Origin: DATAOG01 sp963753685
Lineage (GTDB): Bacteria; Pseudomonadota; Alphaproteobacteria; Geminicoccales; Geminicoccaceae
Direction of reading: 5' to 3'
Assembly (NCBI GenBank): GCA_963753685.1
Contig: CAVWDE010000001.1
Coordinates: 1 to 64,000 of the forward strand
Length of the DNA stretch: 64,000 bases
Position 1 is the first letter of the stretch. Each line of letters opens with the position of its first letter. Positions 51,883-60,908 of the stretch are shown here, piece by piece. The position numbers were made by a program, and so were the translations under genes. The notes beneath the pieces are model-generated. The model was not told where the DNA came from and made no database searches. It saw only the letters and a list, made by a program, of their open reading frames with translations.

Positions 51883-54108
51883 ATGGCTCCTTCATTGGCG
51901 GCCGATCAAGGCATCGCGTCGGCACTAGACCCGGCTGCGGTCCGCATGACCGATCTGCCGCGCCGCCGGCGCGGCGTGCAGGTCCCGTTGGCCGATGCGC
52001 GCGGGCGGCGTCCGAACCTCGACAGCCTGGCGATCGGGGCGCCGCTGACTGCCGCGTTCATCGGCGCGGTGCTGGCCGAGCGGGGAGTCGCCGCGAGCGA
52101 CAGCCACGAGGCGCAAGCGGGTGCGAGCGCGGTGCGCGGCGCCCAGACCGGCGACGCCGGGGGAGCGGCCGATCACGCCAGCGGCCTGCCGGCGGCACCC
52201 GGCGAGGCGCTTGCGGACCTCGGCGCGACTGGTCAGCCGGGCGCGGTCGTCGACCCGGTGTCGGTCGAGGGCAACGGGCCAGAAACGACCGTTCCTCACG
52301 AGCCGGGCGGGGGCACGTACACCGCCGGCGGCGGGGCGAGCGATGTCCCGGCCGGCAACGGCGCAGAGGTGGCGGCGGGCGGCGGCATCAGCCTCAGCGT
52401 CGGCCTGACGCAGCTCAGTCTGGGTGGCGCCGAGGCCCTTCAGGCATCCGGTGACGGCTCGTCCGGTTCCGGGACGATCGGCGAGCATGTGACCGGCAGC
52501 AGCGGTGACGACCTGATCCAGGGTACCCCCGGCGACGACGTACTGATCGGCGGCCCGGGCAACGACGTGATCTACGGCTATGCGGGCGCCGACCTGCTGG
52601 ACGGCGGCACCGGCAATGATCAGCTGTTCGGCGGCGACGGCAACGACACCCTGCTCGGCGGTGCCGGCGACGATCAGCTGCACGGCGGCAGCGGCAATGA
52701 CGACCTGTTGGGCGGCACCGGCGACGACCAGCTGTTCGGCGACAGCGGCAGCGACCGACTCGACGGCGGGCCCGGCAACGATCTGGTCGACGGCGGCGCT
52801 GGCGCCGATCGCATGCAGGGCGGCACGGGCGACGATGTCCTGGTGGTCGACAATCTGCACGACGTGGCCCTCGACAACACACCCGGGCCGGATGGCGGCG
52901 GCAACGATACGCTACGCGTGGACGACGCCTTCTCCGCCAGCCTGGCCGCCCTCGGTCGGCCTGCGGACGTGACCTTCGTGCTCAGCGACAGTCTCGGCGT
53001 GGCCTTGCCCGCGGGCGCGCACTCCTACACCCAGCAGGTCGCGCTCGGCATCGAGAACGTGGTTCTGACCGGCAGCGCGGATCACGACGTGATCGGCGAC
53101 GGCGGCGACAACCACATCACCGGCAACGATGGCGACAACGCCCTCTACGGCATGGGCGGCGACGACGTCCTGATGGGCGGCGCTGGCAACGATCTGCTCG
53201 ACGGCGGGGCCGGCAACGATCATCTCGAGGGCGGCTCGGGCAACGACATTCTCAACGGCGGCGCCGGCAACGACGACCTCTACGGCGGCGATGGCGACGA
53301 CATCCTGAGCGGCGGCCTCGGCACCGATCACCTGTATGGCGGTGCCGGCAACGACACCTTCGTGATCGGCTTGAACGACACGGCGGTCGACACGGTGTTC
53401 GATCACGAGGGCAGCAATCACCTGGTCCTCGACGGCTATGCCGGCGAGCCGCTGCAGACCGCGCTGGTGGGCGATGATCTCTACCTCGCCGCCGACCACA
53501 ATACGGTCGCTGTGATCAGCGGCTATCGCGGCCATGAGGACGCCTGGACCGGGATCGACACCGGGCATGGGCTGGTGTCGTTCACCGATCTGATGGTCGG
53601 CAACGCCAATTCAGGCCCGCAGACGGCATCGGTGGTGCCGGCGAGCACCGCACCGACGCCGCCCGGCGATCTGCTGAGCGCCTATCTGACCAGCCCGAGT
53701 CTGGTGGGTACCGCCGGTGCTGATCATCTGGTCGGCACCAGCGGTGCCGACTGGCTGAGCGGCGGCGCCGGCAACGATCATCTGGAAGGCGGCGCCGGGC
53801 CTGACGTGCTCGAAGGCGGCGCCGGCAGTGATCTGCTGGAGGGCGGGGCGGGCAACGATCGCTATCTGTTCAGGTCCGGGGAATCGGGCCTGGACACCAT
53901 CCGCGACACCGAGGGCTCGAACGTCGCCGAGCTCCACGGTTTCGCCGGGGCGAGGCTGGAGGGAGCGGTGGTCGGCAACGACCTCTACGTCGTCGCCGAC
54001 CAAGCCCCGATCTTCAAGGTCGAGAACTTCGTCGGCCATGAGGCCTCGTTCGCCGGCGTCGATGTCGACGGCACGGTCGTGCCGACCCATGACCTGTTCA
54101 GCAGCTAG
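51883..54108 (+). CDS. RTX-type calcium-binding protein, probable type I secretion substrate
   Basis: 741 residues from ATG 51883; the frame is open from 51760 with poorer starts. The N-terminal 200 residues are Ala/Gly-rich without a recognised domain and without a signal peptide. Hemolysin-type nonapeptides (GGxGxDxLx) form three blocks, about residues 202-325, 411-494 and 606-663. Each is followed by a short DTxxDxEGSNxLxLxGFAG-type segment. They would fold as a calcium-filled beta roll after export. No catalytic domain and no type I secretion genes are nearby. Its TAG stop overlaps the stop codon of the convergent acyl-CoA dehydrogenase gene (CTAG). Confidence 0.85.
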   Translation: MAPSLAADQGIASALDPAAVRMTDLPRRRRGVQVPLADARGRRPNLDSLAIGAPLTAAFIGAVLAERGVAASDSHEAQAGASAVRGAQTGDAGGAADHASGLPAAPGEALADLGATGQPGAVVDPVSVEGNGPETTVPHEPGGGTYTAGGGASDVPAGNGAEVAAGGGISLSVGLTQLSLGGAEALQASGDGSSGSGTIGEHVTGSSGDDLIQGTPGDDVLIGGPGNDVIYGYAGADLLDGGTGNDQLFGGDGNDTLLGGAGDDQLHGGSGNDDLLGGTGDDQLFGDSGSDRLDGGPGNDLVDGGAGADRMQGGTGDDVLVVDNLHDVALDNTPGPDGGGNDTLRVDDAFSASLAALGRPADVTFVLSDSLGVALPAGAHSYTQQVALGIENVVLTGSADHDVIGDGGDNHITGNDGDNALYGMGGDDVLMGGAGNDLLDGGAGNDHLEGGSGNDILNGGAGNDDLYGGDGDDILSGGLGTDHLYGGAGNDTFVIGLNDTAVDTVFDHEGSNHLVLDGYAGEPLQTALVGDDLYLAADHNTVAVISGYRGHEDAWTGIDTGHGLVSFTDLMVGNANSGPQTASVVPASTAPTPPGDLLSAYLTSPSLVGTAGADHLVGTSGADWLSGGAGNDHLEGGAGPDVLEGGAGSDLLEGGAGNDRYLFRSGESGLDTIRDTEGSNVAELHGFAGARLEGAVVGNDLYVVADQAPIFKVENFVGHEASFAGVDVDGTVVPTHDLFSS

Positions 54109-55862
54109 TCGAGCGCCAGGCCAAGGGGCGCGGAGCCCGCGGTCACGGCCGCGCGCAGCGCTGCCGCCGGCGGCAGGAGCTGGCTGACGTAGAACCGGGC
54201 ACCGGCGAGCTTGGCGTCGGCGAGGGGGTGCCCGCTTCGGCGAGCCGCGAGGGCGGAACGCGCGAGCAAAAAGCCGCCAAGCGTGGTCGCCAGCATGCGC
54301 AGATACGGTGTGGCACCGGCGGCCGTGGCATCGGGGTCGTTGCCATGCGCGGCCTGCAGCCAGCGCGTTGCCTCCTCGAGGTCGTCCTGGGCCGCCTCGA
54401 GCGGTGCCACGAGCTCATCCTCGCCGGCTTCCGCCAGGGCTTTGAGGTCGCGTCTGAGCTCTGCGAACAGGGCCCAGGGCAGCTGGCCATCGGCGAGCTG
54501 CAGCTTGCGACCGACCAGATCGAGCGCCTGGATACCGTTGGTACCCTCGTAGATCATCGCGATCCGGGCGTCGCGCAGATGCTGGGCGATCCCGGTCTCC
54601 TCGATGTAGCCCATGCCGCCGTGGACCTGCAGTGCACTCGAGGCGATCTCGAAGCCGAGATCCGTGCACCAGGCCTTGACCAGCGGGATCAGCAGCGCGA
54701 GCCGGCTCTCCGCCTCCGCAAGGCGGGTCGGGTCGGGCTCGCGGAGCGAGCGGTCGAGGGTGGCGGCGGCCGAGTAGGCGAGCGCCCGCATCGCCTCGAT
54801 CTGTACCTTCATCGTGACCAGCATGCGGCGCACGTCGGGGTGCTCGACGATCCGGGCCGGCGCTTCGGCGCCGCCGTTCCGCCGCCGGCCCTGGACGCGC
54901 TCGCGGGCGTAGGCAAGCGCCCCCTGATAGGCGCGCTCGGCGAGGGCCAGGCCCTCGAGGCCGACCGAAAGACGGGCGTTGTTCATCATCGTGAACATCG
55001 CCTGCATGCCGCCCTGCTCCTGGCCGACCAGCCAGCCGATGGCACCCTCCTGGTCGCCGAACGACATGACACAGGTCGGGCTGCCATGAATCCCGAGCTT
55101 GTGCTCGAGCGAGACGCAACGCAGATCGTTCCGCGCCCCAAGCGTGCCGTCGTCCTGGACCAGGAACTTCGGGATCAGGAACAGCGAGATGCCGCGCGTG
55201 CCGGCGGGCGCACCCTCGGTGCGCGCAAGCACCATGTGGATCGTGTTCTCGGTCAGGTCGTGGTCACCGTAGGTGATGAAGATCTTGGTGCCGTGGATGC
55301 GGTAGTGATCGCCCGCGCGCACCGCGCGGGTGCGCAGCGCGCCGACATCGGAGCCCGCCTGCGGCTCGGTCAGGCACATGGTGCCGGTCCACTCGCCGCT
55401 CACGAGCCTGGGCAGATAGCGGGCGCGCTGGTCGTCGGTGCCGTGCCGGAGCAGCAGCTCGACACCAGCCTGGGTCAGGATCGGGCACAGGCAAAAGGCG
55501 AGGTTGGCGCTGTTCCACATCTCCCAGACCGCGGTCGCGACCGTCCAGGGCAGGCCCTGGCCGCCCCACTCGGTCGGCAGCTGCAGCCCATGCCAGCCGC
55601 CTTCGACGAATTTTCCGTACGCCTCCTTGAAACCATCGGGGGTGCGCACGACGCCCTTCTCGAGGCGCGCGCGCTGGCGGTCGCCGGCAGCGTTCAGCGG
55701 CGCCAGCTCGCCCACCGCGAACCTGCCCGCTTCCTCCAGAATCTGATCGACCAGGTCGGGGGTGGCCGACTCCAGGCCGGGCAGGCGCCCGAGGCCCTCG
55801 AGGTCGACCAGGTGGTGGAGGACGAAGCGGATGTCATCGAGGGGCGGCGCATAGGCGGTCAT
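54105..55862 (-). CDS. Acyl-CoA dehydrogenase, DmdC-like long form
   Basis: 585-residue FAD-dependent acyl-CoA dehydrogenase. It starts MTAYAPPLDDIRFVLHHLVD, the N-terminal extension of the DmdC-like subgroup. FAD and substrate motifs are GTMCLTEPQAGSDVGALRT and KIFITYGDHD. The likely catalytic base is the Glu in AMIYEGTNGIQALDLVGRKL. LQVHGGMGYIEETGIAQHLRDARI is diagnostic. The C-terminal extension of about 120 residues is also typical of this subgroup. It may act on 3-methylmercaptopropionyl-CoA or on another acyl-CoA; the substrate cannot be fixed. The next gene upstream on this strand is a GlcD-type flavoprotein. Confidence 0.88.
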   Translation of the reverse strand: MTAYAPPLDDIRFVLHHLVDLEGLGRLPGLESATPDLVDQILEEAGRFAVGELAPLNAAGDRQRARLEKGVVRTPDGFKEAYGKFVEGGWHGLQLPTEWGGQGLPWTVATAVWEMWNSANLAFCLCPILTQAGVELLLRHGTDDQRARYLPRLVSGEWTGTMCLTEPQAGSDVGALRTRAVRAGDHYRIHGTKIFITYGDHDLTENTIHMVLARTEGAPAGTRGISLFLIPKFLVQDDGTLGARNDLRCVSLEHKLGIHGSPTCVMSFGDQEGAIGWLVGQEQGGMQAMFTMMNNARLSVGLEGLALAERAYQGALAYARERVQGRRRNGGAEAPARIVEHPDVRRMLVTMKVQIEAMRALAYSAAATLDRSLREPDPTRLAEAESRLALLIPLVKAWCTDLGFEIASSALQVHGGMGYIEETGIAQHLRDARIAMIYEGTNGIQALDLVGRKLQLADGQLPWALFAELRRDLKALAEAGEDELVAPLEAAQDDLEEATRWLQAAHGNDPDATAAGATPYLRMLATTLGGFLLARSALAARRSGHPLADAKLAGARFYVSQLLPPAAALRAAVTAGSAPLGLALD

Positions 55863-55981
55863 GGTCGTCGTCTCACCATCCTGTGAGTGGTCTCATCAAC
55901 GTCTCGGCGATCTCAAGATCGTCAGAATGGTCTCACGATCCCCGGGGCGGCTACAGCGGCCTCCCGCCTCAGGGTCGGCGC

Positions 55982-57427
55982 TCAGAGCACCGCGCCGGGG
56001 TTCAAGATGCCCTTCGGGTCGAGCGCGGCCTTGAGTGTGCGCATCAGGGCGAGCTCGACCGCGGACTTGCGCGCCGCGAGCTCGGCGCGCTTCAGCCGGC
56101 CGATCCCATGTTCGGCGCTGATGCTGCCGCCGAGGCCGGCAACGACGTCGAACACCAGGCGCTGGACGGCCTCGGTGCGCGCGCGGAAGGCGTCCGCGGG
56201 CATGCCCGCGGGCTGGAGCAGATTGTAATGGATGTTGCCGTCGCCGAGATGCCCGAAGGGCATGATCCGCACCCCGGGCACGGTCGTCGCGAGCGCCCTC
56301 TCACCCTGCTCGATCAGCTCCGGCACCCGCGAGACCGGCACCGCGATGTCGTGGCGCAGGACCAGGCCCTCCCTGGCCATCGCCTCGGTCGGATTCTCGC
56401 GCAGCGCCCACAGCGCTCGCCGCTCGGCCTCGCTCTTCGCGATCACGCCGTCCGTGATCTGGCCGCGGGCGAGTGCGTCCTCGAGCACGCGCTCCAACTC
56501 GGCGCCGAGGCCATCGGCAAGCGACCAGGCGACCTCGGCCAGGACGTACCAGGGCGCCGGGCGAGCGAGCGGCGCGCGGGCGCCCGGCAGATAGCGCAGC
56601 ACCAGCTCGACGCAGCCGTCCGAGAGCAGCTCGAACGAGCTCACGGTTTCGCCGAGCCGTTCGCGGATCAGCCCGAGCAGGGCGACCGCCGCCTTGGGCG
56701 AGGGCACCGCGAGCCAGAATGTCTGGCGCTCGCGCGGCCGCGGCAGCAGCCGGAGCACGGCCGCGGTGATCACGCCCAGCGTGCCTTCGGCACCGATGAA
56801 CACCTGCTTCAGGTCGTAGCCGGTGTTATCCTTGCGCAAGGCCCGCAGGCCGTCCCAGATCCGGCCGTCGGCGAGCACGACCTCGAGCCCGAGGACGAGC
56901 GCCCGCGCCATGCCGTAGCGCAGCACGTTGATGCCGCCCGCATTGCTCGACAGATTGCCGCCGATCTGACAGGACCCCTGGGCGCCGAGGGCCAGCGGGA
57001 ACAGCCGGTTGACCTCGGCCGCGGCCTGCTGGACGGTCTCGAGCACGCAGCCGGCCTCGACCGTGATCGTATCGTTGAGGGGGTCGAGGGCGCGGATCCG
57101 GTTCAGCCGGCCGAGCGACAGGATCGCCAGGCGACCGGAGGCATCGGGCACGCCGGCCCCGACCAGTCCGGTGTTGCCGCCCTGGGGCACGACGGGGACG
57201 CCCGCGGCGTGACAGAGCTCGAGCAAGGCCGCGACCTCGGCGGTCGTGGCCGGCCGCAACAGCAGCGGCGAATGGCCGCGAGCGGTGCCCCACGGCTCGG
57301 CGGCGTGCGGCCCGATCCGCTCGGGATCGATGCTCCAGCCGCGCGCGCCGACGAGGCGGTCGACCGTCTCGAGGAAGCCCGGCGGCAGGACCGCGACATC
57401 GGCGGAGCGTGAGCGGGCTTGGACCAT
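55982..57427 (-). CDS. FAD-linked oxidase, D-2-hydroxyacid dehydrogenase / GlcD family
   Basis: 481-residue flavoprotein of the PCMH/VAO type. FAD-binding motifs are VPQGGNTGLVGAG, QIGGNLSSNAGGINVLRYGMAR and GAEGTLGVITAAVLRL. The C-terminal domain has MPFGHLGDGNIHYN and SAEHGIGRLKRAEL, where His and Glu bind metal and substrate in D-2-hydroxyglutarate and D-lactate dehydrogenases. It is full length with no iron-sulfur domain. The 119-base gap to the acyl-CoA dehydrogenase contains GTCTCA three times but no clear promoter. Confidence 0.88.
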   Translation of the reverse strand: MVQARSRSADVAVLPPGFLETVDRLVGARGWSIDPERIGPHAAEPWGTARGHSPLLLRPATTAEVAALLELCHAAGVPVVPQGGNTGLVGAGVPDASGRLAILSLGRLNRIRALDPLNDTITVEAGCVLETVQQAAAEVNRLFPLALGAQGSCQIGGNLSSNAGGINVLRYGMARALVLGLEVVLADGRIWDGLRALRKDNTGYDLKQVFIGAEGTLGVITAAVLRLLPRPRERQTFWLAVPSPKAAVALLGLIRERLGETVSSFELLSDGCVELVLRYLPGARAPLARPAPWYVLAEVAWSLADGLGAELERVLEDALARGQITDGVIAKSEAERRALWALRENPTEAMAREGLVLRHDIAVPVSRVPELIEQGERALATTVPGVRIMPFGHLGDGNIHYNLLQPAGMPADAFRARTEAVQRLVFDVVAGLGGSISAEHGIGRLKRAELAARKSAVELALMRTLKAALDPKGILNPGAVL

Positions 57428-57523
57428 GGCGATTATCTAGGGGACGCGCGGCGGCGCCACAATGTCTCCGTGCCGCCGGGTCTGTCCACCGCTCGCCGGG
57501 CGTGCTGGTCGACCGACCGCCAG

Positions 57524-57551
57524 TTGACAGGCGGGGCGGCTCCGATAGCCT
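57524..57551 (+). promoter_or_regulatory. Candidate promoter of dapD-dapE
   Basis: TTGACA (57524-57529, six of six) and TAGCCT (57546-57551, three of six) with 16 bases between, about 46 bases ahead of the dapD ATG. The perfect -35 box and position argue for it; the -10 box is weak. Confidence 0.45.
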
Positions 57552-57596
57552 ACCCGCCGTCACCCGCCGCGCGATCATCGAGGAGGGAACCGAGCC

Positions 57597-58439
57597 ATGG
57601 ACCAGGCAGCGCTCGAGCGGTTGATTGACGACGCCTTCGAGCAGCGCAGCCGGATCGAGGTCGACACCGGCGGCCCGGTCCGGGCGGCGGTCGAGGCGGC
57701 GCTCGACGGTCTCGATGTCGGCCGGTTCCGGGTCGCCGAGAAGGTCGACGGCCGCTGGTGCGTGTACCAGTGGCTGAAGAAGGCCGTGCTGCTGTCCTTC
57801 CGACTCAACCCCATGAGCGTCGTCGAAGGCGGGCCGGGCGGCGCTCATTGGTGGGACAAGATCCCCTCCAAGTTTGCATCCTGGGGTGCGGCCGAGTTCG
57901 CCGCCGCCGGCTTTCGCGCGGTGCCCGGCTGCATCGTCCGCAGGTCTGCCTACATCGCCCCGGACGTCGTGCTGATGCCGTGCTTCGTCAACCTCGGGGC
58001 CCACGTCGAGCGCGCCACCATGATCGATACCTGGGCGACCGTCGGCAGCTGCGCGCAGATCGGCCAGCGCGTGCATATCTCGGGCGGCGCGGGGATCGGC
58101 GGCGTGCTCGAGCCGCTCCAGGCAGCACCCGTGATCATCGAGGATGACTGCTTTATCGGCGCCCGCTCCGAGGTTGCCGAGGGGGTGATCGTCGAGCAGG
58201 GGGCGGTGCTGGCGATGGGCGTGTTCATCGGCGCCTCGACCAAGATCGTCGATCGCGCGACCGGCGAGATTTACCAGGGGCGGGTCCCGGCGTATTCGGT
58301 GGTCGTGCCGGGCACGCTGCCGGGGCCGCCTCTGCCCGATGGCCGGCCGGGTCCCGGTCTGGCCTGCGCGGTGATCGTCAAGCGGGTCGATGCCGGGACC
58401 CGCGCCAAGACCTCGATCAACGAGCTGTTGCGTGCATGA
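57597..58439 (+). CDS. dapD: 2,3,4,5-tetrahydropyridine-2,6-dicarboxylate N-succinyltransferase
   Basis: DapD, which succinylates tetrahydrodipicolinate in lysine and meso-diaminopimelate synthesis. 280 residues, family length. N-terminal helical domain, then the left-handed beta helix of hexapeptide repeats (IAPDVVLMPCFVNLGAHVERATMIDTWATVGSCAQIG in outline), including the conserved MPCFVN.GA and the HISGGAGIGGVLEPLQA signature. The C-terminus ends RAKTSINELLRA. The final ATGA overlaps dapE, which acts two steps later in the same pathway. Confidence 0.96.
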   Translation: MDQAALERLIDDAFEQRSRIEVDTGGPVRAAVEAALDGLDVGRFRVAEKVDGRWCVYQWLKKAVLLSFRLNPMSVVEGGPGGAHWWDKIPSKFASWGAAEFAAAGFRAVPGCIVRRSAYIAPDVVLMPCFVNLGAHVERATMIDTWATVGSCAQIGQRVHISGGAGIGGVLEPLQAAPVIIEDDCFIGARSEVAEGVIVEQGAVLAMGVFIGASTKIVDRATGEIYQGRVPAYSVVVPGTLPGPPLPDGRPGPGLACAVIVKRVDAGTRAKTSINELLRA

Positions 58440-59587
58440 GCGACCTGACCGATCCGGTGGCGCTGACTCAGGCGCTGATCCGCTGTCCGAGCGTGACGCC
58501 GGCCGACGAGGGGGCGCTTGCCGTGCTCGAGGACGCGCTGACGCGGCTCGGCTTCCGCTGTCACCGGCTGACCTTCGAAGAACCGGGGACCGCATCGGTC
58601 GACAATCTCTACGCCCGGCTGGGTGAGGGCACGCCTAACCTCGCGTTCGCCGGCCATACCGACGTCGTGCCCGCGGGCGATCCGGCCGCTTGGCGGGTCG
58701 ACCCGTTCGCGGGCGTGGTGCAGGCTGGCCACCTCTTTGGCCGGGGCGCTATCGACATGAAGGGTGCGGTCGGCGCCTTCATCGCAGCAACCGCCCGCTT
58801 CCTCGCCGAGCACCGGCCCGCCGGCTCGATCAGCTTCCTGATCACCGGCGACGAGGAGGGCCCGGCGATCAATGGCACACGCAAGCTGCTCGCCTGGATG
58901 AAGCAGCAGGGCGAACGGCCCGATGCCTGCCTGGTTGGCGAGCCGACCAACCCGAGCCGGCTCGGCGAGATGATCAAGATCGGCCGGCGCGGCTCCCTGA
59001 CCGGCTGGCTGACCGTGGCGGGCGTCCAGGGCCATGCCGCCTATCCCGAGCGCGCGGACAATCCGATCCCGCGCCTGCTCGCGATGCTGGCGGCGCTGAC
59101 CGCCGAGCCGCTGGATGGCGGCACCGAGTATTTCCAGGCGTCGGACCTCGTGATCACCTCGATCGACGTTGGCAACCAGGCGAGCAACGTCATCCCCGGG
59201 CAGGCGCGCGCGACCTTCAACATCCGCTTCAGCGACCGCTACAGCGCGAGCTCGCTGGAGACCTGGCTGCGCGCGCACCTGGACGCGGTCGGCGGCCGCT
59301 ACGAGTTGCGGACGCAGGCCGCCGGCGAGCCTTTCGTGACCCAGCCGGGGCCGTTCAGCGAGCTGCTGGAGAGCCTGATCGAGCGCGAGCTCGGCATCAC
59401 GCCGGAGCTCTCGACCTCGGGCGGAACCTCGGATGCGCGCTTCATCAAGGATGTCTGCCCGGTGGTCGAGTTCGGTCTGGTTGGCGCGACCATTCATCAG
59501 ATCGATGAGCGGGTCGATCTTGCCGATCTCGAGGCGCTGACCCGCATCTACCAGGCGCTGCTGGCGAGCTACGTCAGACCCGCCTGA
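58436..59587 (+). CDS. dapE: Succinyl-diaminopimelate desuccinylase
   Basis: DapE, the zinc hydrolase that releases LL-diaminopimelate from its succinyl form. 383 residues. M20-family metal and catalytic motifs: FAGHTDVVPAGD (H74, D76), GRGAIDMKGAVGAF (bridging Asp), TGDEEGPAINGT (catalytic Glu and ligand), GEPTNPSRLGEMIKIGRRGS, and a late His in GATIHQIDERV. The dimerisation lid lies between. It overlaps dapD by four bases, and its stop overlaps an ATG (TGATG at 59585-59589) that opens only a nine-codon frame. Confidence 0.95.
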   Translation: MSDLTDPVALTQALIRCPSVTPADEGALAVLEDALTRLGFRCHRLTFEEPGTASVDNLYARLGEGTPNLAFAGHTDVVPAGDPAAWRVDPFAGVVQAGHLFGRGAIDMKGAVGAFIAATARFLAEHRPAGSISFLITGDEEGPAINGTRKLLAWMKQQGERPDACLVGEPTNPSRLGEMIKIGRRGSLTGWLTVAGVQGHAAYPERADNPIPRLLAMLAALTAEPLDGGTEYFQASDLVITSIDVGNQASNVIPGQARATFNIRFSDRYSASSLETWLRAHLDAVGGRYELRTQAAGEPFVTQPGPFSELLESLIERELGITPELSTSGGTSDARFIKDVCPVVEFGLVGATIHQIDERVDLADLEALTRIYQALLASYVRPA

Positions 59588-59602
59588 TGCCGGATCGTCC
59601 CG

Positions 59603-60163
59603 ATGCCGGATCGTAAGGAGGTGCTCGAGTCGCTCTATGGTGCCTGGCGGCTCGCCTTCCTCGATCGATCAGGCATGAAGCATTTCAATCTTTCGTTCGA
59701 GGGCTTCTGGCGCTCGTTCTTCGCGGCCGTGCTGGCCGCACCCGGCTTCGCCCTGTTGATCGCGCAGAAACTGGTAGCCCGCCCCGAGCCGTTGGACCTG
59801 GGATGGGCAACCCTCGTGCAGGTGCTGGCCTACGCGCTGAGCTGGACCGCGTTCCCGCTGGCGGCGTTGGTGCTGACCCAGCTGTTCGGCCTGAGCCGCA
59901 ACTATGTGCCCCTGATCATCGCGCTGAACTGGGCATCGGTGCTGCAGGTCGCGGCGTTCCTGGCGGCGGTCGCGATCAGCATGGCGGCGCCGGGGGTGTT
60001 CGATGGCCTGCTCCCGCTCCTGGTCACCGGCGCGATCCTGTTCTATCAGTGGTTCGTGACCCGCGCCGCCCTGGAAAGCACCGGCGGGGTCGCCCTGTTG
60101 CTGGTCCTGGTCGACCTCGTGCTCAACGGCGCGATCAGCCTGTCGGCTGACCGTCTGATCTGA
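59603..60163 (+). CDS. Conserved membrane protein of unknown function
   Basis: 186 residues with about five hydrophobic segments (roughly 34-54, 66-88, 95-125, 131-148 and 157-178). The N-terminus is MPDRKEVLESLYGAWRLAFLDRSGMKHFNLS, then FEGFWRSFFAAVLAAP. It is reminiscent of small Yip1-like or transport-linked membrane proteins, but I do not recognise the family. It follows dapE by 15 bases on the same strand and is convergent with truA, whose end overlaps it by 29 bases. AAGGAG occurs inside the gene and not before the start. Confidence 0.7.
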   Translation: MPDRKEVLESLYGAWRLAFLDRSGMKHFNLSFEGFWRSFFAAVLAAPGFALLIAQKLVARPEPLDLGWATLVQVLAYALSWTAFPLAALVLTQLFGLSRNYVPLIIALNWASVLQVAAFLAAVAISMAAPGVFDGLLPLLVTGAILFYQWFVTRAALESTGGVALLLVLVDLVLNGAISLSADRLI

Positions 60164-60908
60164 GCTCCGGGCCATAGTCGACCCGGACGAGGTACAGCCC
60201 GCAGGCGGGCGCGGTCGGCCCCGCCGCTGCGCGTGCGCGGGCCGTCAGCACCGCCTCGATCTGCGCGACCGGCCAGCGGCCTTCGCCGATCAGCTTGAGC
60301 GTGCCGACCATGTTGCGCACCTGGTGGTGCAGGAACGAGCGCGCCCTGGCCGCGATCTCGATCGCCTCGCCGTTGCGGACGACGGCGAGCTGGGCGAGCG
60401 TCTTGACCGGCGATTTCGCCTGACAGAGGGCGCCCCGGAAGCTCGTGAAATCGTGCCGGCCGACCAGATGCCGGGCGGCCTCGTGCATGATCTCGGCATC
60501 CAGGCGTGCGGACACCAGCCAGGCGCGGCCGCGTTCGAGCGCGAGCGGCGGCCGGCGGTTGACGATCCGGTAGCGGTAGTGGCGCATGGTCGCCGAGAAG
60601 CGGGCGTGGAAATCGGCGGCAACTGCTGCAGCCTCGAGCACCACGATCGGCTGCGGCCGGAGATGATGGTTGAGCGCGTTGCGGAGCGTTTCGACCGAAA
60701 CCTCGCGCACAAGATCGACATGCGCCACCTGACCCTGGGCGTGCACCCCGGCGTCGGTCCGGCCGGCACCTGTCACCTGCACCGCCTCGCCGCAGAAGGC
60801 CAGGATCGCCGCCTCGAGGCTCGCCTGGATCGAGGCGGCGTCGGCCTGCCGCTGCCAGCCGCGAAACGGCCCGCCGTCGTATTCGAGGACCAGCTTGTAG
60901 CGGGGCAT
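60135..60908 (-). CDS. truA: tRNA pseudouridine(38-40) synthase
   Basis: TruA, which isomerises uridines 38-40 in the anticodon arm of tRNAs. 257 residues: MPRYKLVLEYDGGPFRGWQRQ, the catalytic Asp in GAGRTDAGVHAQGQVAH, then LNHHLRPQPIVV, ARFSATMRHYRYRI and SFLHHQVRNMVGTL, all family motifs. ATG 60908 overlaps the fmt stop (ATGA). Its 3' end overlaps the convergent membrane protein gene by 29 bases. Confidence 0.95.
   Translation of the reverse strand: MPRYKLVLEYDGGPFRGWQRQADAASIQASLEAAILAFCGEAVQVTGAGRTDAGVHAQGQVAHVDLVREVSVETLRNALNHHLRPQPIVVLEAAAVAADFHARFSATMRHYRYRIVNRRPPLALERGRAWLVSARLDAEIMHEAARHLVGRHDFTSFRGALCQAKSPVKTLAQLAVVRNGEAIEIAARARSFLHHQVRNMVGTLKLIGEGRWPVAQIEAVLTARARAAAGPTAPACGLYLVRVDYGPELRSDGQPTG

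Noticed and set aside
54228..55886. A 552-codon + strand frame opposite the acyl-CoA dehydrogenase
   Set aside because: Antisense shadow; the - strand protein has all family motifs.
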